Assembly (NCBI RefSeq): GCF_039388045.1 | Contig: NZ_CP135015.1 | Location: forward strand, 310,001-374,000 | DNA length: 64,000 bases | Source of the DNA: Buchnera_K aphidicola_B | Lineage (GTDB): Bacteria; Pseudomonadota; Gammaproteobacteria; Enterobacterales; Enterobacteriaceae | Direction: 5' to 3' | Part shown: piece after piece, positions 9,428 to 19,239 of the stretch | How the letters are laid out: each line of letters opens with the position of its first letter | How positions within the stretch are numbered: position 1 is the stretch's first letter | Made by a program: the position numbers and the translations under genes | The notes under the pieces: generated by a model | The model's database searches: none | Told to the model about the DNA's origin: nothing | Seen by the model: only the letters and a program-made list of their open reading frames with translations

Positions 9428-12400
9428 ATGAAATACAAAAAAAATATTAATATTTTTGCAAAAAAAATATATGGAAATGTTTTTATTGAAGCTTCTGCTG
9501 GAACTGGAAAAACATTTACTATAATTATGTTATATTTAAGATTTTTACTTGGTATTAATTTAAAAAAAAAATATAATAAACCATTTTCAATTAAACAAAT
9601 TCTTATAGTAACATTTACAAAAACAGCATGCCTTGAATTAAAAAAAAGAATAAGAGAAAATATCTCAGAATTAAAAAAAACAATAATTAATAAAAAAAAA
9701 ACAAAATTCACTTTTTTTTTAAAACATATTACTAATATTAAACAATCAATATATTTATTACAAAAAGCAGAAGAAAAAATTGATAACATTGAAATATATA
9801 CTATACATGGTTTTTGTAAAAAAATATTAGAAAATTATTCATATAAATATCCATCAAAAAATAATAAATTAATAATAAAAGATTCAAAAAAAATATATCT
9901 AAAAGCAACAAACCAATTTTGGGAAAAATATTACAGTACATTACCAATAAATTTACTCACCATAATATTAAAATATTGGAAAAACCCATATGAATTATTT
10001 AAAATTATATACCCAATAATACAAATAAAAAAAACCATAAAAAAAAAAACAAAAAAAAAAAGAAATATAATAACCCAACACCTAAAAATAATTGAAAAAA
10101 TAAAAAATTTCAAAAAAAAATGGATAAAAATATATAGCAAAATTAAAAAAAAAAAAAAAAAAAATATAATAATATTTAAAAGTATTAAAAAAATAAATAA
10201 TTGGGCATATTGTATTACTAAAAATTATGATATACCTAAAGAATTAAGTATTTTAAAAAAAAAAATAAAAAATAATAAAAAAAAAATTTTTAAGAAATTT
10301 AATAAAAAAATAATAATTTTTATAAATAAAGTATATATAGAAAAAATAAAAACAGAACAATATTTAATAAAACATGCTTTAAATATTATACCAAAAATTG
10401 TTAAAAAAAAAAAAAAAAAATATATAGAATATGAAGATTTAATTAACGAGATATACAAAAAAGTTTATAAAAAACAAAAATTTGTACAACATATACAAAA
10501 AAAATACCCAATTGGATTCATTGATGAATTTCAAGATACTGACAGAAAACAATATAAAATATTTAACAAAATATATAAAAATCAAAAAACATATTTACTA
10601 TTATTAATTGGAGATCCTAAACAAGCAATTTATAATTTTAGAGGAGCAAATATTAAAACATATTTTAAGCAAGAAAAAAAACACAAAAAATTTACACACT
10701 CCATACCAATTGGAGATCTTCTCCAAATATGAATAACGCTATAAATACTCTTTTTAAAAGAAAAAAAAATCCATTTTGTTTAAAAAAAATAAATTTCACA
10801 CCAACTATGTCTTCAAATTGTCACACGAATAATAAAATATTAATTCAATCTCAAGAAATAAAACCATTATATATATTTACGAACACAAAAAAACAAAAAT
10901 TACATGAATATAAAAAATGGTCTGCTGAACAATGTGTAAATTCTATTAGTAGATGGCTATATGATAATAAAAATAATTTAATTATTATGAAAAATATATT
11001 ACGTCCAATAAAAGCAAATGACATAACCATTCTGGTCAATAACAAATACGAAGCAGAAATTATAAAAAAAAAATTACGTAAATTAAATATTCAATCTATA
11101 TTCTATTCTAAAAAAAAAAACATTTATAAAACTGAAGAAGCAAAAGAGATATTATATATATTTCGCGCAATTTTAAACTTAGAAAATAAAAAAAAATTTC
11201 ATGCAGCTATTGCGACAAATATTATAACAAAAAATTTTGAAAAATTATATAATTTCAATCAAACTGAAAAAATACTTAAAAAATTTAATAAATATAAAAT
11301 TTTATGGCAAAAAATAGGAATATTTGCTGTATTATGGAATATAATAAAAGATTTTAATACTTATAATAAAAAAAAATATTCTAGTGATATTAATAAAATA
11401 AATAATTTACTATATATAGGTCAATTAATAGAAAAAAAATCAAAATACATTTTTGATAAATATGAATTAATAGCTTGGTTTAAAAACAAAATTTTTGAAA
11501 AAAATAATATAAAAAATAAAAAAAAATATATAATAAATGATAATTATATAAATATTAGTACTATACACATGTCCAAAGGTTCAGAATATTTAATTACCTG
11601 GATTCCATTTGCCATGAATTACAACAAAACATGGACAAAAAATAATAAATTAATTACAAATAACAAGAATATCGAAAAAAAAACCAAAAAAAAACAAATT
11701 GCTGAAAATTTAAGATTATTATATGTAGCTTTAACCAGGTCTATATTACATTGTAGCATATCTATTGCACCTATTATACAATCAAAACATAAATATAAAA
11801 AAAATAGAATATTAGAATCACATAAAAGTGCTTTAGGTTATTTAATACAAAAAAAAAAAGATGACACAATTGCGGAATTTAAAAAAAATATTAAAAAATT
11901 AAGTAATGACCCATATATTCATGTTCATAAAAATAAAATCGAACCTAAAAAAATATTACAAACATATTATAAAATTAAAAAATACTCTTATATTAAAGAA
12001 AAAAAAAAAAAAAACTACATAAATGTACTTAGTTATTCAAAATTATGCGTAAAAAACAAAGTAATAAAAAAAAAATATAAAAACGAAATAATAATAAAAA
12101 AAAACAATCATACTTTTCCGAAAGGTAAAAATTCAGGATTGATGTTACATAAAATTTTAAAAAAAATAACATTTAATAAAAAAATAGATACAATAATAAT
12201 TAAAAAAGAAATGAAAAAATACAATATAGATAAACATTGGTTTAAAAATTTAAAAAAATGGATAAAATACATTGTAAATTATCCTTTAAATGAAGAAAAT
12301 TTTTCTTTAACACAATTAAAAAAAAATGACTATATTAAAGAAATGGAATTTTACATACCAATTAAAAATAAATTAAAATGCGAAATAATAAATAAAATAA

Positions 12401-12801
12401 TACAAAAATTTGATAAATTCTCTAAAAAATCAGAAACAATGAATTTTAAAAAAACAAAAGGTTTATTAATTGGATATATTGATTTAATCTTTAAATTTAA
12501 AAATAAATATTATATCTTAGATTATAAATCTAATTGGCTAGGATCTGAGGATTGTCATTATAAAAAAAAAAACATATATAAAAAAATAATACAATACAGA
12601 TATGATATACAGTATCAAATATATAGCATAGCTTTGCATAGATATCTTAAAAATAAAATACAAAAATATTCATTTGAAAAACATTTCGGTGGAATATATT
12701 TTTTATTTATTAGAGCAGTAAATAAAAAAAAAAAAAAAAACGCGATATTCTACACTCTTCCAAAAAAAAAATTAATACAAAAACTAAACAATTTATTTTA
12801 A
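9428..12801 (+). CDS. recB: Exodeoxyribonuclease V beta subunit RecB, frameshifted near 10680
   Basis: RecB is the 3'-5' helicase and the nuclease of RecBCD. The gene lies in two overlapping frames: 9428-10732 (434 codons) and a continuation read as 10729-12801 (690 codons). The first part has the Walker A block IEASAGTGKTFTI and ends with GDPKQAIYNFRGA (helicase motif). Reading the second frame upstream of its first ATG gives TLHTNWRSSPNM, which continues the E. coli match TLDTNWRSAPGM, so the break is one missing base in the A8 (10674-10681) or A6 (10685-10690) run and not a true gene split. The second part keeps STIHMSKGSEY, LRLLYVALTRS and the nuclease motif LDYKSNWLG. Total about 1130 residues against 1180. 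It may be inactive, rescued by slippage at the A-run, or a sequencing artefact. Confidence 0.88.
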
Positions 12802-12827
12802 ATATTTAAATAAATAAGAATAACAAA

Positions 12828-14564
12828 ATGAAAGAAAAAATATTTAAAACAGCACTTAAAAAAAAAAAAATAAATTTAACTAGTTATTATTTTATTTTGT
12901 TTCTAAAAAAAAAAAAAAAACCAGAAATAAATTTTATTTTATATTTATTAATAAAACTTACACAAAAAGGAAATATTTGTTTACCAATAAAAAAAATAAT
13001 AAAAAAAAACAAACTTTATAATAATTATAAGAAACTTAAAAAAAAAAAAAAAATAAAAAAAATGTTATTAAATAGTGATATATGTAGTAAAGGTGAAAAA
13101 ATAAAACCTTTAATCATATTCAAAAATAATATTTATTTATATAGAATGTGGAGTTATGAAAAAAATATATCAAATTTTTTTTTAAAAAACGAAAAAAAAA
13201 TATCATTAAAATATAAACAAAAAGAAATTTTAATTAATTATTTAATAAAAAACCATTTTAATAAAAAACAAAAAAAAACAATAATAAAAACATTAACCTA
13301 CAATAAAACAATAATCATAGGAGGTCCTGGTACTGGAAAAACAACTATAGTAGGTAAAATAATAATAATTTTAATAAAAATACAAAAAAAAAAACAAAAA
13401 ATAATATTATCTGCTCCTACTGCAAAAGCAACGTTAGTATTAAAAAAAAAATTCAATAAAATAATTAAAAATAGTAATTTAAAAAAAAGAGAAACAAACA
13501 AAATAAAATATAAAGCACGTACCTTACATTATATTCTAGGAATTAAAAAAAATTCACAAAAACCTTTATTTAATAAAAAAAGAAAAATAAATGCAAACAT
13601 CTTAATAATCGATGAAACATCTATGATAGATTTTTTTATAATGAATTATTTAATTCATGCAATATCTAAAAAAACAAAAATAATATTATTAGGTGATCCA
13701 AATCAAATTGAGCCAATTAATTCTAGCAGTTTTTTTAACAATATATGTAAATACATGTATAAAGAAAATACAAAAGAAAAAACAAGTACTTTAATTACAA
13801 ACAAAAATTATAATATAAATAAAATAAACTATTCAAAAACTAAAATATGTAAATTAACAACTAACTTTCGATTTAATAAAACATCAGAAATTAATAAATT
13901 ATCCCAAATAATACTTGAAAAAAAAAAATCCAATAAAAAAATAAAAAAATTTATCAAAAAAAAAAACAAAAATATAAAATTTATAAAAATAAAAAAAATT
14001 TCAGACTATAAAAAAATAATAAAACAAATAATTAAATATTACCATAATATTAAAAATGAACAAGAATTTAAAAAATACAGAATTTTATGCACAATTAAAA
14101 AAGGGCCATTTGGAACAAAAAAAATTAATAAATATATTGAATATTATATAATTAAAAAAAAACCTTATAAAAAAATAAACAATTTCATTATATATGATGG
14201 AAAACCAATTATGATTACAAAAAATAATCCTATATTAAATTTATTTAATGGAGAAATAGGCATTATTAAAATAATTAATAATAATATTATAGTTTTTTTT
14301 AAAAACAAAAAAATACCTTTATACAACATAAATAATTATGAAACAACTTGGTGTACCACAATACATAAATCTCAAGGATCAGAATTTGAAAATATTTATA
14401 TAATTTTACCAAATTTATTTAAAAAAAAAATAACTAAAAAATTAATATACACAGCAATAACTAGAGCAAAAAAAAAAATAACCATTTGCGGCAACAAAAA
14501 AATATTTATTAAAATTTGCAAAAATAAATTAAAAAGATATTGTGGTTTAATAAATTATTTTTAA
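12828..14564 (+). CDS. recD: Exodeoxyribonuclease V alpha subunit RecD
   Basis: RecD is the 5'-3' helicase of the RecBCD complex. The 578 residues (E. coli 608) carry the Walker A loop IIGGPGTGKTTIVGK near residue 165, Walker B IIDETSMID near 262, the motif LLGDPNQIEPI near 288, and the C-terminal helicase motifs TIHKSQGSEF and YTAITRAKK. It follows recB by 26 bp, completing the recC-recB-recD order of E. coli; argA, next in E. coli, is absent. Like its neighbours it is lysine-rich with many A-runs, but the helicase motifs are all intact. The motifs show ATPase function was under selection; the overall level of erosion suggests relaxed constraint elsewhere. Confidence 0.94.
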   Translation: MKEKIFKTALKKKKINLTSYYFILFLKKKKKPEINFILYLLIKLTQKGNICLPIKKIIKKNKLYNNYKKLKKKKKIKKMLLNSDICSKGEKIKPLIIFKNNIYLYRMWSYEKNISNFFLKNEKKISLKYKQKEILINYLIKNHFNKKQKKTIIKTLTYNKTIIIGGPGTGKTTIVGKIIIILIKIQKKKQKIILSAPTAKATLVLKKKFNKIIKNSNLKKRETNKIKYKARTLHYILGIKKNSQKPLFNKKRKINANILIIDETSMIDFFIMNYLIHAISKKTKIILLGDPNQIEPINSSSFFNNICKYMYKENTKEKTSTLITNKNYNINKINYSKTKICKLTTNFRFNKTSEINKLSQIILEKKKSNKKIKKFIKKKNKNIKFIKIKKISDYKKIIKQIIKYYHNIKNEQEFKKYRILCTIKKGPFGTKKINKYIEYYIIKKKPYKKINNFIIYDGKPIMITKNNPILNLFNGEIGIIKIINNNIIVFFKNKKIPLYNINNYETTWCTTIHKSQGSEFENIYIILPNLFKKKITKKLIYTAITRAKKKITICGNKKIFIKICKNKLKRYCGLINYF

Positions 14565-14648
14565 AAATAAAAAATCAAAAATAAATTATTTTAAAATTAA
14601 ATAATTAACTTAAATAAAATATATTTTAAAAAAATGAAATGAAAATAA

Positions 14649-14722
<74 letters not shown>

Positions 14723-14933
14723 ATATAATAGTTACATTATATATTAAATATTTTTAAAAAACAACTCTTTTATTTAATATTTATTATATAATAAATATTA
14801 AAATTTAAATAATAAAATATTGCAAATTAATAAAATTACATGTATTCATAACACATTCTATAAATAAAATATTGTAAATTTAATATTATTAATAATATTA
14901 AATAAAATTAATTTTCAAAAGATAAAAAAAAAA

Positions 14934-15395
14934 ATGAAAATAATAAATATTAAAAAAAAAATAGCAATAGTTGTATCGAGATTCAATCATTTTATTAATA
15001 AAAACTTATTATCTGGTGCTTTAGACATCTTAAAAAGAATTGGTAAAATAAAAAAAAAAAACATAAAAATAATAACAGTTCCAGGAGCTTTTGAAATACC
15101 ATTAATAATTAAAAACTTAGCATGCAAAAAAAAATACAATGCAATAATTACTTTAGGTGCAATTATAAAAGGTGATACAAAACATTCTGAATATATTTCC
15201 CAACAAACTAGCTCAGGAATTGCTCAAATAAGCCTTGATTATAATATACCAATAAGTTATGGAATTTTAACTACAAATAACATTGCAGAAGCTATTGACC
15301 GTTCAGGAGGAAAGATGGGAAATAAAGGATCAGAAGCAGCATTATGTGCATTAGAAATGATAAAAATAATAAAAAAAATAAACCAAAAAAATTAA
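14934..15395 (+). CDS. ribH: 6,7-dimethyl-8-ribityllumazine synthase
   Basis: Condenses the ribityl-pyrimidine with 3,4-dihydroxy-2-butanone 4-phosphate to lumazine, the next-to-last step of riboflavin synthesis; it forms an icosahedral shell. The 153 residues (E. coli RibE 156) show VVSRFNHFIN (13-22), VPGAFEIPL near 50, and GAIIKGDTKHSEYI (about 77-90) with the catalytic histidine, then GKMGNKGSEAALCALEM. It is followed by ribD and nusB. In E. coli the order is ribD-ribE-nusB, so lumazine synthase has moved in front of ribD here. The E. coli symbol is ribE; ribH is the common name elsewhere. Confidence 0.96.
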   Translation: MKIINIKKKIAIVVSRFNHFINKNLLSGALDILKRIGKIKKKNIKIITVPGAFEIPLIIKNLACKKKYNAIITLGAIIKGDTKHSEYISQQTSSGIAQISLDYNIPISYGILTTNNIAEAIDRSGGKMGNKGSEAALCALEMIKIIKKINQKN

Positions 15396-15478
15396 AAAAT
15401 AAAAAATTTTATTTTTAAACATATGTATTATAATATCAATATTTTATTAATTATTAAATACTATAATTTAAATACAAT

Positions 15479-16576
15479 ATGAATGATAAAATATATATGT
15501 ACAAAGCAATAAAATTAGCAAAAAAGGGAAAATTTACAACCAAACCTAATCCAAATGTTGGTTGCATTATAGTAAATAAAAAAGGAAAAATAGTAGGATC
15601 AGGTTGGCATGAAAAAAAAGGTTCACCACATGCAGAAAAAATAGCAATAAAGATGGCTAAAAAAAAAACAATTAACTCCACAATGTATATTACATTAGAA
15701 CCATGTTCACACTATGGACAAACTTCTCCATGTTATAAAAAAATAATTTCCGCTAAAATTAATAAAGTAGTATGTTCTATGATTGATCCTAATCCTTTAG
15801 TTTCTGGAAAAGGATTAAAAAAATTAAAAAAAGCTGGTATAGAAGTAAAATTAGGTTTATTAAATAAAATATCTAAAAAAATAAACCAAGGTTTTATAAA
15901 ACGAATGCAAACTGGATTACCTTTTATAACATTTAAAATGGGAACATCTATTGACGGTAGAGTATCCTTAAAAAACGGAGATAGTAAATGGATTACTTCT
16001 GAAAAATCTAGATCCAATGTTCAAAAATTAAGAGCAAAAAACGATGCAATATTAAGTACAAGTAATACAGTAATAAAAGATAATGCATTATTGAATATAA
16101 GAAAGAAAAACATACTAAAAAAAATAAATACTCAACCCATAAGAATTATTATAGACAGTAAAAATAAAATTCAACCAAACCAAAAAATAATAAAATTTAA
16201 AAGTAAAATATTTTTAATAAGATTTAAAAAAGATAAAAAAATATGGCCTGAGCATGTAAAACAATTAATTATTCCTAAAATAAATAATAAAATAAATTTA
16301 ATACATTTATTTAAATTATTAGGGAATAAAAATATAAATAACTTGTTAATAGAATCTGGACCAAAATTATTTAGCACATTGTTAAAAGAAAAAATAATAG
16401 ACAAATTAATTTTATACATTTCACCAAAAATTTTAGGTAATAATTCAAAACCATTAGCTATAATAAAAACAATAAATTTATCTAAAGCAATAAAATTAAA
16501 ATTTGACAGCATTAAAAAAATAGGTGAAGATATACGTATAAAATTAGACACTAATTATTTCAATATAAAAAAATAA
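15479..16576 (+). CDS. ribD: Bifunctional pyrimidine deaminase/reductase RibD
   Basis: Catalyses two steps of riboflavin synthesis: deamination of the pyrimidine from GTP and NADPH reduction of its ribosyl side chain. The N-terminal deaminase (residues 1-145) has the zinc signature SPHAEKIAI and LEPCSHYGQTSPC. The C-terminal reductase begins near residue 150 with TFKMGTSIDGRVSLKNGDSKWI and ends with a NLLIESGPKL block. At 365 residues it equals E. coli RibD (367). I recall that some sequenced Buchnera carry the two domains as separate genes; here both are in one uninterrupted frame. It sits between ribH and nusB, 22 bp before the latter. Confidence 0.96.
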   Translation: MNDKIYMYKAIKLAKKGKFTTKPNPNVGCIIVNKKGKIVGSGWHEKKGSPHAEKIAIKMAKKKTINSTMYITLEPCSHYGQTSPCYKKIISAKINKVVCSMIDPNPLVSGKGLKKLKKAGIEVKLGLLNKISKKINQGFIKRMQTGLPFITFKMGTSIDGRVSLKNGDSKWITSEKSRSNVQKLRAKNDAILSTSNTVIKDNALLNIRKKNILKKINTQPIRIIIDSKNKIQPNQKIIKFKSKIFLIRFKKDKKIWPEHVKQLIIPKINNKINLIHLFKLLGNKNINNLLIESGPKLFSTLLKEKIIDKLILYISPKILGNNSKPLAIIKTINLSKAIKLKFDSIKKIGEDIRIKLDTNYFNIKK

Positions 16577-16598
16577 CAAATCTATTATTTAAATTAAT

Positions 16599-17066
16599 AT
16601 GAAAAAAAATACATTATATAAAAATATAAAACAAAAAAAAAGAAAAAGAGCTAGAAAATATATTTTACAAGCTTTATATTCTTGGCAAATATCCAATGAA
16701 AATATTTTAAATATTAAAAAAAATTTTTTAAAACAAATAAAAAAAAAATTTGATATACAATATTTTAATGAAATAATTATAGGTATAACAACACACTATA
16801 TAATAATAGATAATTATATAAAAAAATTTATAAATAGAGAATTTAATAATCTTGATCAAATTGAAAAAATAGTTTTACGTATTTCTTTTTATGAATTATT
16901 ATATAGAAATGATATACCAAATAAAGTAATAATAAATGAAAGCATAGAATTAGTAAAAAAATTTGGTTCCAAAAATAGTCATAAATTTATAAATGGCGTT
17001 TTAGATGCAGCAATAATTAAAAAAAAAAGAATAACAAAAAAATTTAAAAATAATATAAATACATAA
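16599..17066 (+). CDS. nusB: Transcription antitermination factor NusB
   Basis: NusB binds boxA RNA together with ribosomal protein S10 (rpsJ, in this window) and keeps RNA polymerase elongating through rRNA operons. The 155-residue protein contains ARKYILQALYSWQ (about residues 18-30), EKIVLRISFYELLYR and the C-terminal INESIELVKKFGSKNSHKFINGVLD-type block, each matching E. coli NusB (139). It has a lysine-rich N-terminal extension of about 15 residues; no better downstream start exists before the first helix. Cotranscribed with ribD upstream and tusE downstream (1-bp gap). Confidence 0.95.
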   Translation: MKKNTLYKNIKQKKRKRARKYILQALYSWQISNENILNIKKNFLKQIKKKFDIQYFNEIIIGITTHYIIIDNYIKKFINREFNNLDQIEKIVLRISFYELLYRNDIPNKVIINESIELVKKFGSKNSHKFINGVLDAAIIKKKRITKKFKNNINT

Positions 17067-17067
17067 A

Positions 17068-17391
17068 ATGAAAAAAAAATATTCACAAATACCAAAAGAC
17101 GAAAAAGGATATTTAAAAAATAAAACAGACTGGAATATAAACATCGCACAAGAAATAGCTACTATAGAAAAAATAAATTTAAGTCAAGATCATTGGGAAA
17201 TCATATATTTAATAAAAAAATTTTATAAAAAATATAATTTAGTTCCATCTAATAGAATGTTATTAAAAAAAACAAAAAAAAAATTTAAAAAAAAAAACAA
17301 TAGTTTATATTTATTGTCTTTATTTCCAAAAGGTCCGGTAAAACAAGCTAGTAAAATTGCTGGTTTACCAAAACCTAATAAATGTTTTTAA
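17068..17391 (+). CDS. tusE: Sulfur relay protein TusE (DsrC family)
   Basis: TusE receives sulfur from TusBCD and hands it to MnmA, which thiolates U34 of tRNA. The 107 residues (E. coli 109) end in LFPKGPVKQASKIAGLPKPNKCF-like sequence in which the penultimate cysteine is the sulfur-carrying residue; the middle has LSQDHWEIIYLIKKFY matching LSPEHWEVVRFVRDFY. The ATG follows the nusB stop by one base, so translation is probably coupled. It is convergent with cyoE, leaving only 9 bp between the stop codons. In E. coli this gene (yccK) is elsewhere, so its link to nusB is a product of genome reduction. Confidence 0.95.
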   Translation: MKKKYSQIPKDEKGYLKNKTDWNINIAQEIATIEKINLSQDHWEIIYLIKKFYKKYNLVPSNRMLLKKTKKKFKKKNNSLYLLSLFPKGPVKQASKIAGLPKPNKCF

Positions 17392-17400
17392 AAAAATAAA

Positions 17401-18267
17401 TTAATAATTAACAGTAATTAAAAAACTAAAAGAAACAATAATTATAATAGAATAATAAACATTCATTTTTTTTAAAAAAATAGAACTTTTTTTTTTACAA
17501 ATTATATAAGAAATTACAAACCAAATAAATATTAATACATTCATAATAAAATTACATGTTGTATTTAAAAAACCATTAAGATACAACATAATAATAGAAA
17601 TAAAAAATAAAAATATATGTAAACAAATATTTAATTGTGTTTTTAAAAAACCTTTTTCTATTAAAAAAATAGGAAATTTTATATTATTATAATCATTTTC
17701 ATATAAAATAGAAATAGCATAAAAATGAGATATTTGCCAGCATGTTAAAATTAAAAATAATAAAACAACACATAAATCAAATTTATTTTTAACAGCACAA
17801 TAACCAATAATAATAGGCATAGAACCTGAAAAAGATCCTATTATAGTGGAATAAATTGAATAACGTTTACATAAACTATACAAAACAACATAAATAAATA
17901 AACCTAAAAAAGACAAAAAAGCAGTTAAAATATTTACATAATTAATAAAAAAAAACTCACCTAAAAAAAAAAAAGCTATAGCATAAACTATAGCTTGTTT
18001 ACGTAAAAAATTATTTTGAACTAAAATTCTATTTTTAGTTCTATACATTTTAGCATCAATTTTATAATCAATTACATTATTTAATAAACAACTAGAAGCT
18101 ATAACAAAAAATAAACCTACAACAGAATACAATAAAACATAAAAATTTATATAATATTCAGATTTAAAAGCTAAAAAAAAACCACCAATCATTGTAATAA
18201 TATTACCTATTATTAAACGAGGTTTTATTAATTCTAAATAACAAAAAATTTTTTTTATTTTACTCAT
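17401..18267 (-). CDS. cyoE: Protoheme IX farnesyltransferase (heme O synthase)
   Basis: Adds a farnesyl chain to heme b to make heme O, the cofactor of the cytochrome bo oxidase encoded just upstream. The membrane protein has about nine hydrophobic segments. The first conserved Asp motif NNVIDYKIDAKMYRTKNR is clear (about residues 63-80 from the chosen start), as are the loop GSFSGSMPIIIGYCAV and the second polar motif region LYENDYNNIKFP. I chose ATG at 18267 (288 residues): it gives MSKIKKIFCYLELIKPRL, aligned with E. coli MMFKQYLQVTKPG. An upstream start at 18282 would add five residues. The start overlaps the cyoD end by 8 bp. Confidence 0.94.
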   Translation of the reverse strand: MSKIKKIFCYLELIKPRLIIGNIITMIGGFFLAFKSEYYINFYVLLYSVVGLFFVIASSCLLNNVIDYKIDAKMYRTKNRILVQNNFLRKQAIVYAIAFFFLGEFFFINYVNILTAFLSFLGLFIYVVLYSLCKRYSIYSTIIGSFSGSMPIIIGYCAVKNKFDLCVVLLFLILTCWQISHFYAISILYENDYNNIKFPIFLIEKGFLKTQLNICLHIFLFFISIIMLYLNGFLNTTCNFIMNVLIFIWFVISYIICKKKSSIFLKKMNVYYSIIIIVSFSFLITVNY

Positions 18268-18631
18268 ATATATAAACCACAAACATATTATGCTTTAAAT
18301 GATACATAATCCAGATTGTACCAACAAACAATATAGAAATTATAATTAAAACAAATACTAGTGCAAACATATGCCAATAATTTTTATTCATTATATTTAA
18401 ATGAAGAAAATATTTTATCTGCGCAAAAACTTGTATAATTAATAAACATGACAAAACAATAATTGTCAAAACATTCGAAAATAAATTTAAAAAAACTATT
18501 AAAAAAGATATTATAGTCAAAAACAAAGAAATACAAAAACCAATACAATAACCATAAAAAAAATTATCAAAAAAAATACATTTATCAAAATCAAGAATAG
18601 AATTATTTTTTTTTATATTATTTTTCATCAT
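18260..18631 (-). CDS. cyoD: Cytochrome bo oxidase subunit IV
   Basis: The small fourth subunit of the cytochrome bo ubiquinol oxidase, needed for assembly of the metal centres in subunit I. Three hydrophobic helices are visible, and the end block LHLNIMNKNYWHMFALVF, then GTIWIMYHL, matches E. coli LHMNTKSDEGWNMTAFVF and GSIWIMWNL. The frame is open further upstream (to 18709), but that part overlaps cyoC; the start ATG at 18631 overlaps the cyoC TGA as ATGATGA, a normal coupled junction. This gives 123 residues (E. coli 109). The second ATG at 18628 is equally possible. Confidence 0.92.
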   Translation of the reverse strand: MMKNNIKKNNSILDFDKCIFFDNFFYGYCIGFCISLFLTIISFLIVFLNLFSNVLTIIVLSCLLIIQVFAQIKYFLHLNIMNKNYWHMFALVFVLIIISILFVGTIWIMYHLKHNMFVVYIYE

Positions 18632-19239
18632 AAAACCCCAAATAAATACACAAAAGTAAATATAAAAATCCATAATATATCTAAAAAATGCCAAAATAAC
18701 CCAAGACACATCAACCTACCAAAAATTAATTTATTAATTCCAAAAAATAAAATTTGATAAACCATCACTAAAATCCATACTAAACCTACTATAACATGTA
18801 TACCATGCATACCTATTAAAGCAAAAAAAGCAGATAAAAAACCACTTGTATAAGGTCCATAATTTTCTTGAATTAATGTGTAAAATTCATATAATTCTAA
18901 ACCACAAAATACAATACCTAAAAAAAAAGTCAAAAATAAAAATAATAGAATATTTTTTTTTTTTTTAATTATAAAAACTAAAAAAATTCCATAAGTAAAA
19001 GAACTAATTAACAATATAATTGTTTCTAAGACAACTAAAGGTAATTTAAATATTTCTACCCCTGAAGGTCCTAATGCTACATTATTAACCATAACTGCAT
19101 AAACAGCAAATAATGTAGCAAAAATAATACAATCACTCATTAAATAAAACCAAAATCCAAGTATTTTTTTATAATCAATAGAATATTCTTTTTTTTGATT
19201 TAACTGAATAGTGTTTTTAACAATAAAGTTATTTTTCAT
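18628..19239 (-). CDS. cyoC: Cytochrome bo oxidase subunit III
   Basis: Third subunit of the cytochrome bo terminal oxidase, a five-helix membrane protein. The 203 residues (E. coli 204) contain GFWFYLMSDCIIFATLFAVY (residues 29-48), matching [20 protein letters not shown], then VALGPSGVEIFKLPLV and later GMHGIHVIVGLVWI, the conserved histidine block of heme-copper oxidase subunit III. Its start overlaps the end of cyoB by 11 bp and its stop overlaps the start of cyoD, indicating tight translational coupling in the operon. Confidence 0.96.
   Translation of the reverse strand: MKNNFIVKNTIQLNQKKEYSIDYKKILGFWFYLMSDCIIFATLFAVYAVMVNNVALGPSGVEIFKLPLVVLETIILLISSFTYGIFLVFIIKKKKNILLFLFLTFFLGIVFCGLELYEFYTLIQENYGPYTSGFLSAFFALIGMHGIHVIVGLVWILVMVYQILFFGINKLIFGRLMCLGLFWHFLDILWIFIFTFVYLFGVL

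Noticed and set aside
10729..12801. A separate gene starting at the ATG at 10729, as if recB were truly split into two genes
   Set aside because: The second frame continues its match to RecB upstream of that ATG (TLHTNWRSSPN), so the ATG is internal and the break is a frameshift.
18632..18709. A longer CyoD with 26 extra residues
   Set aside because: This stretch is the end of cyoC in another frame; the ATGATGA junction at 18631-18628 is the natural start.
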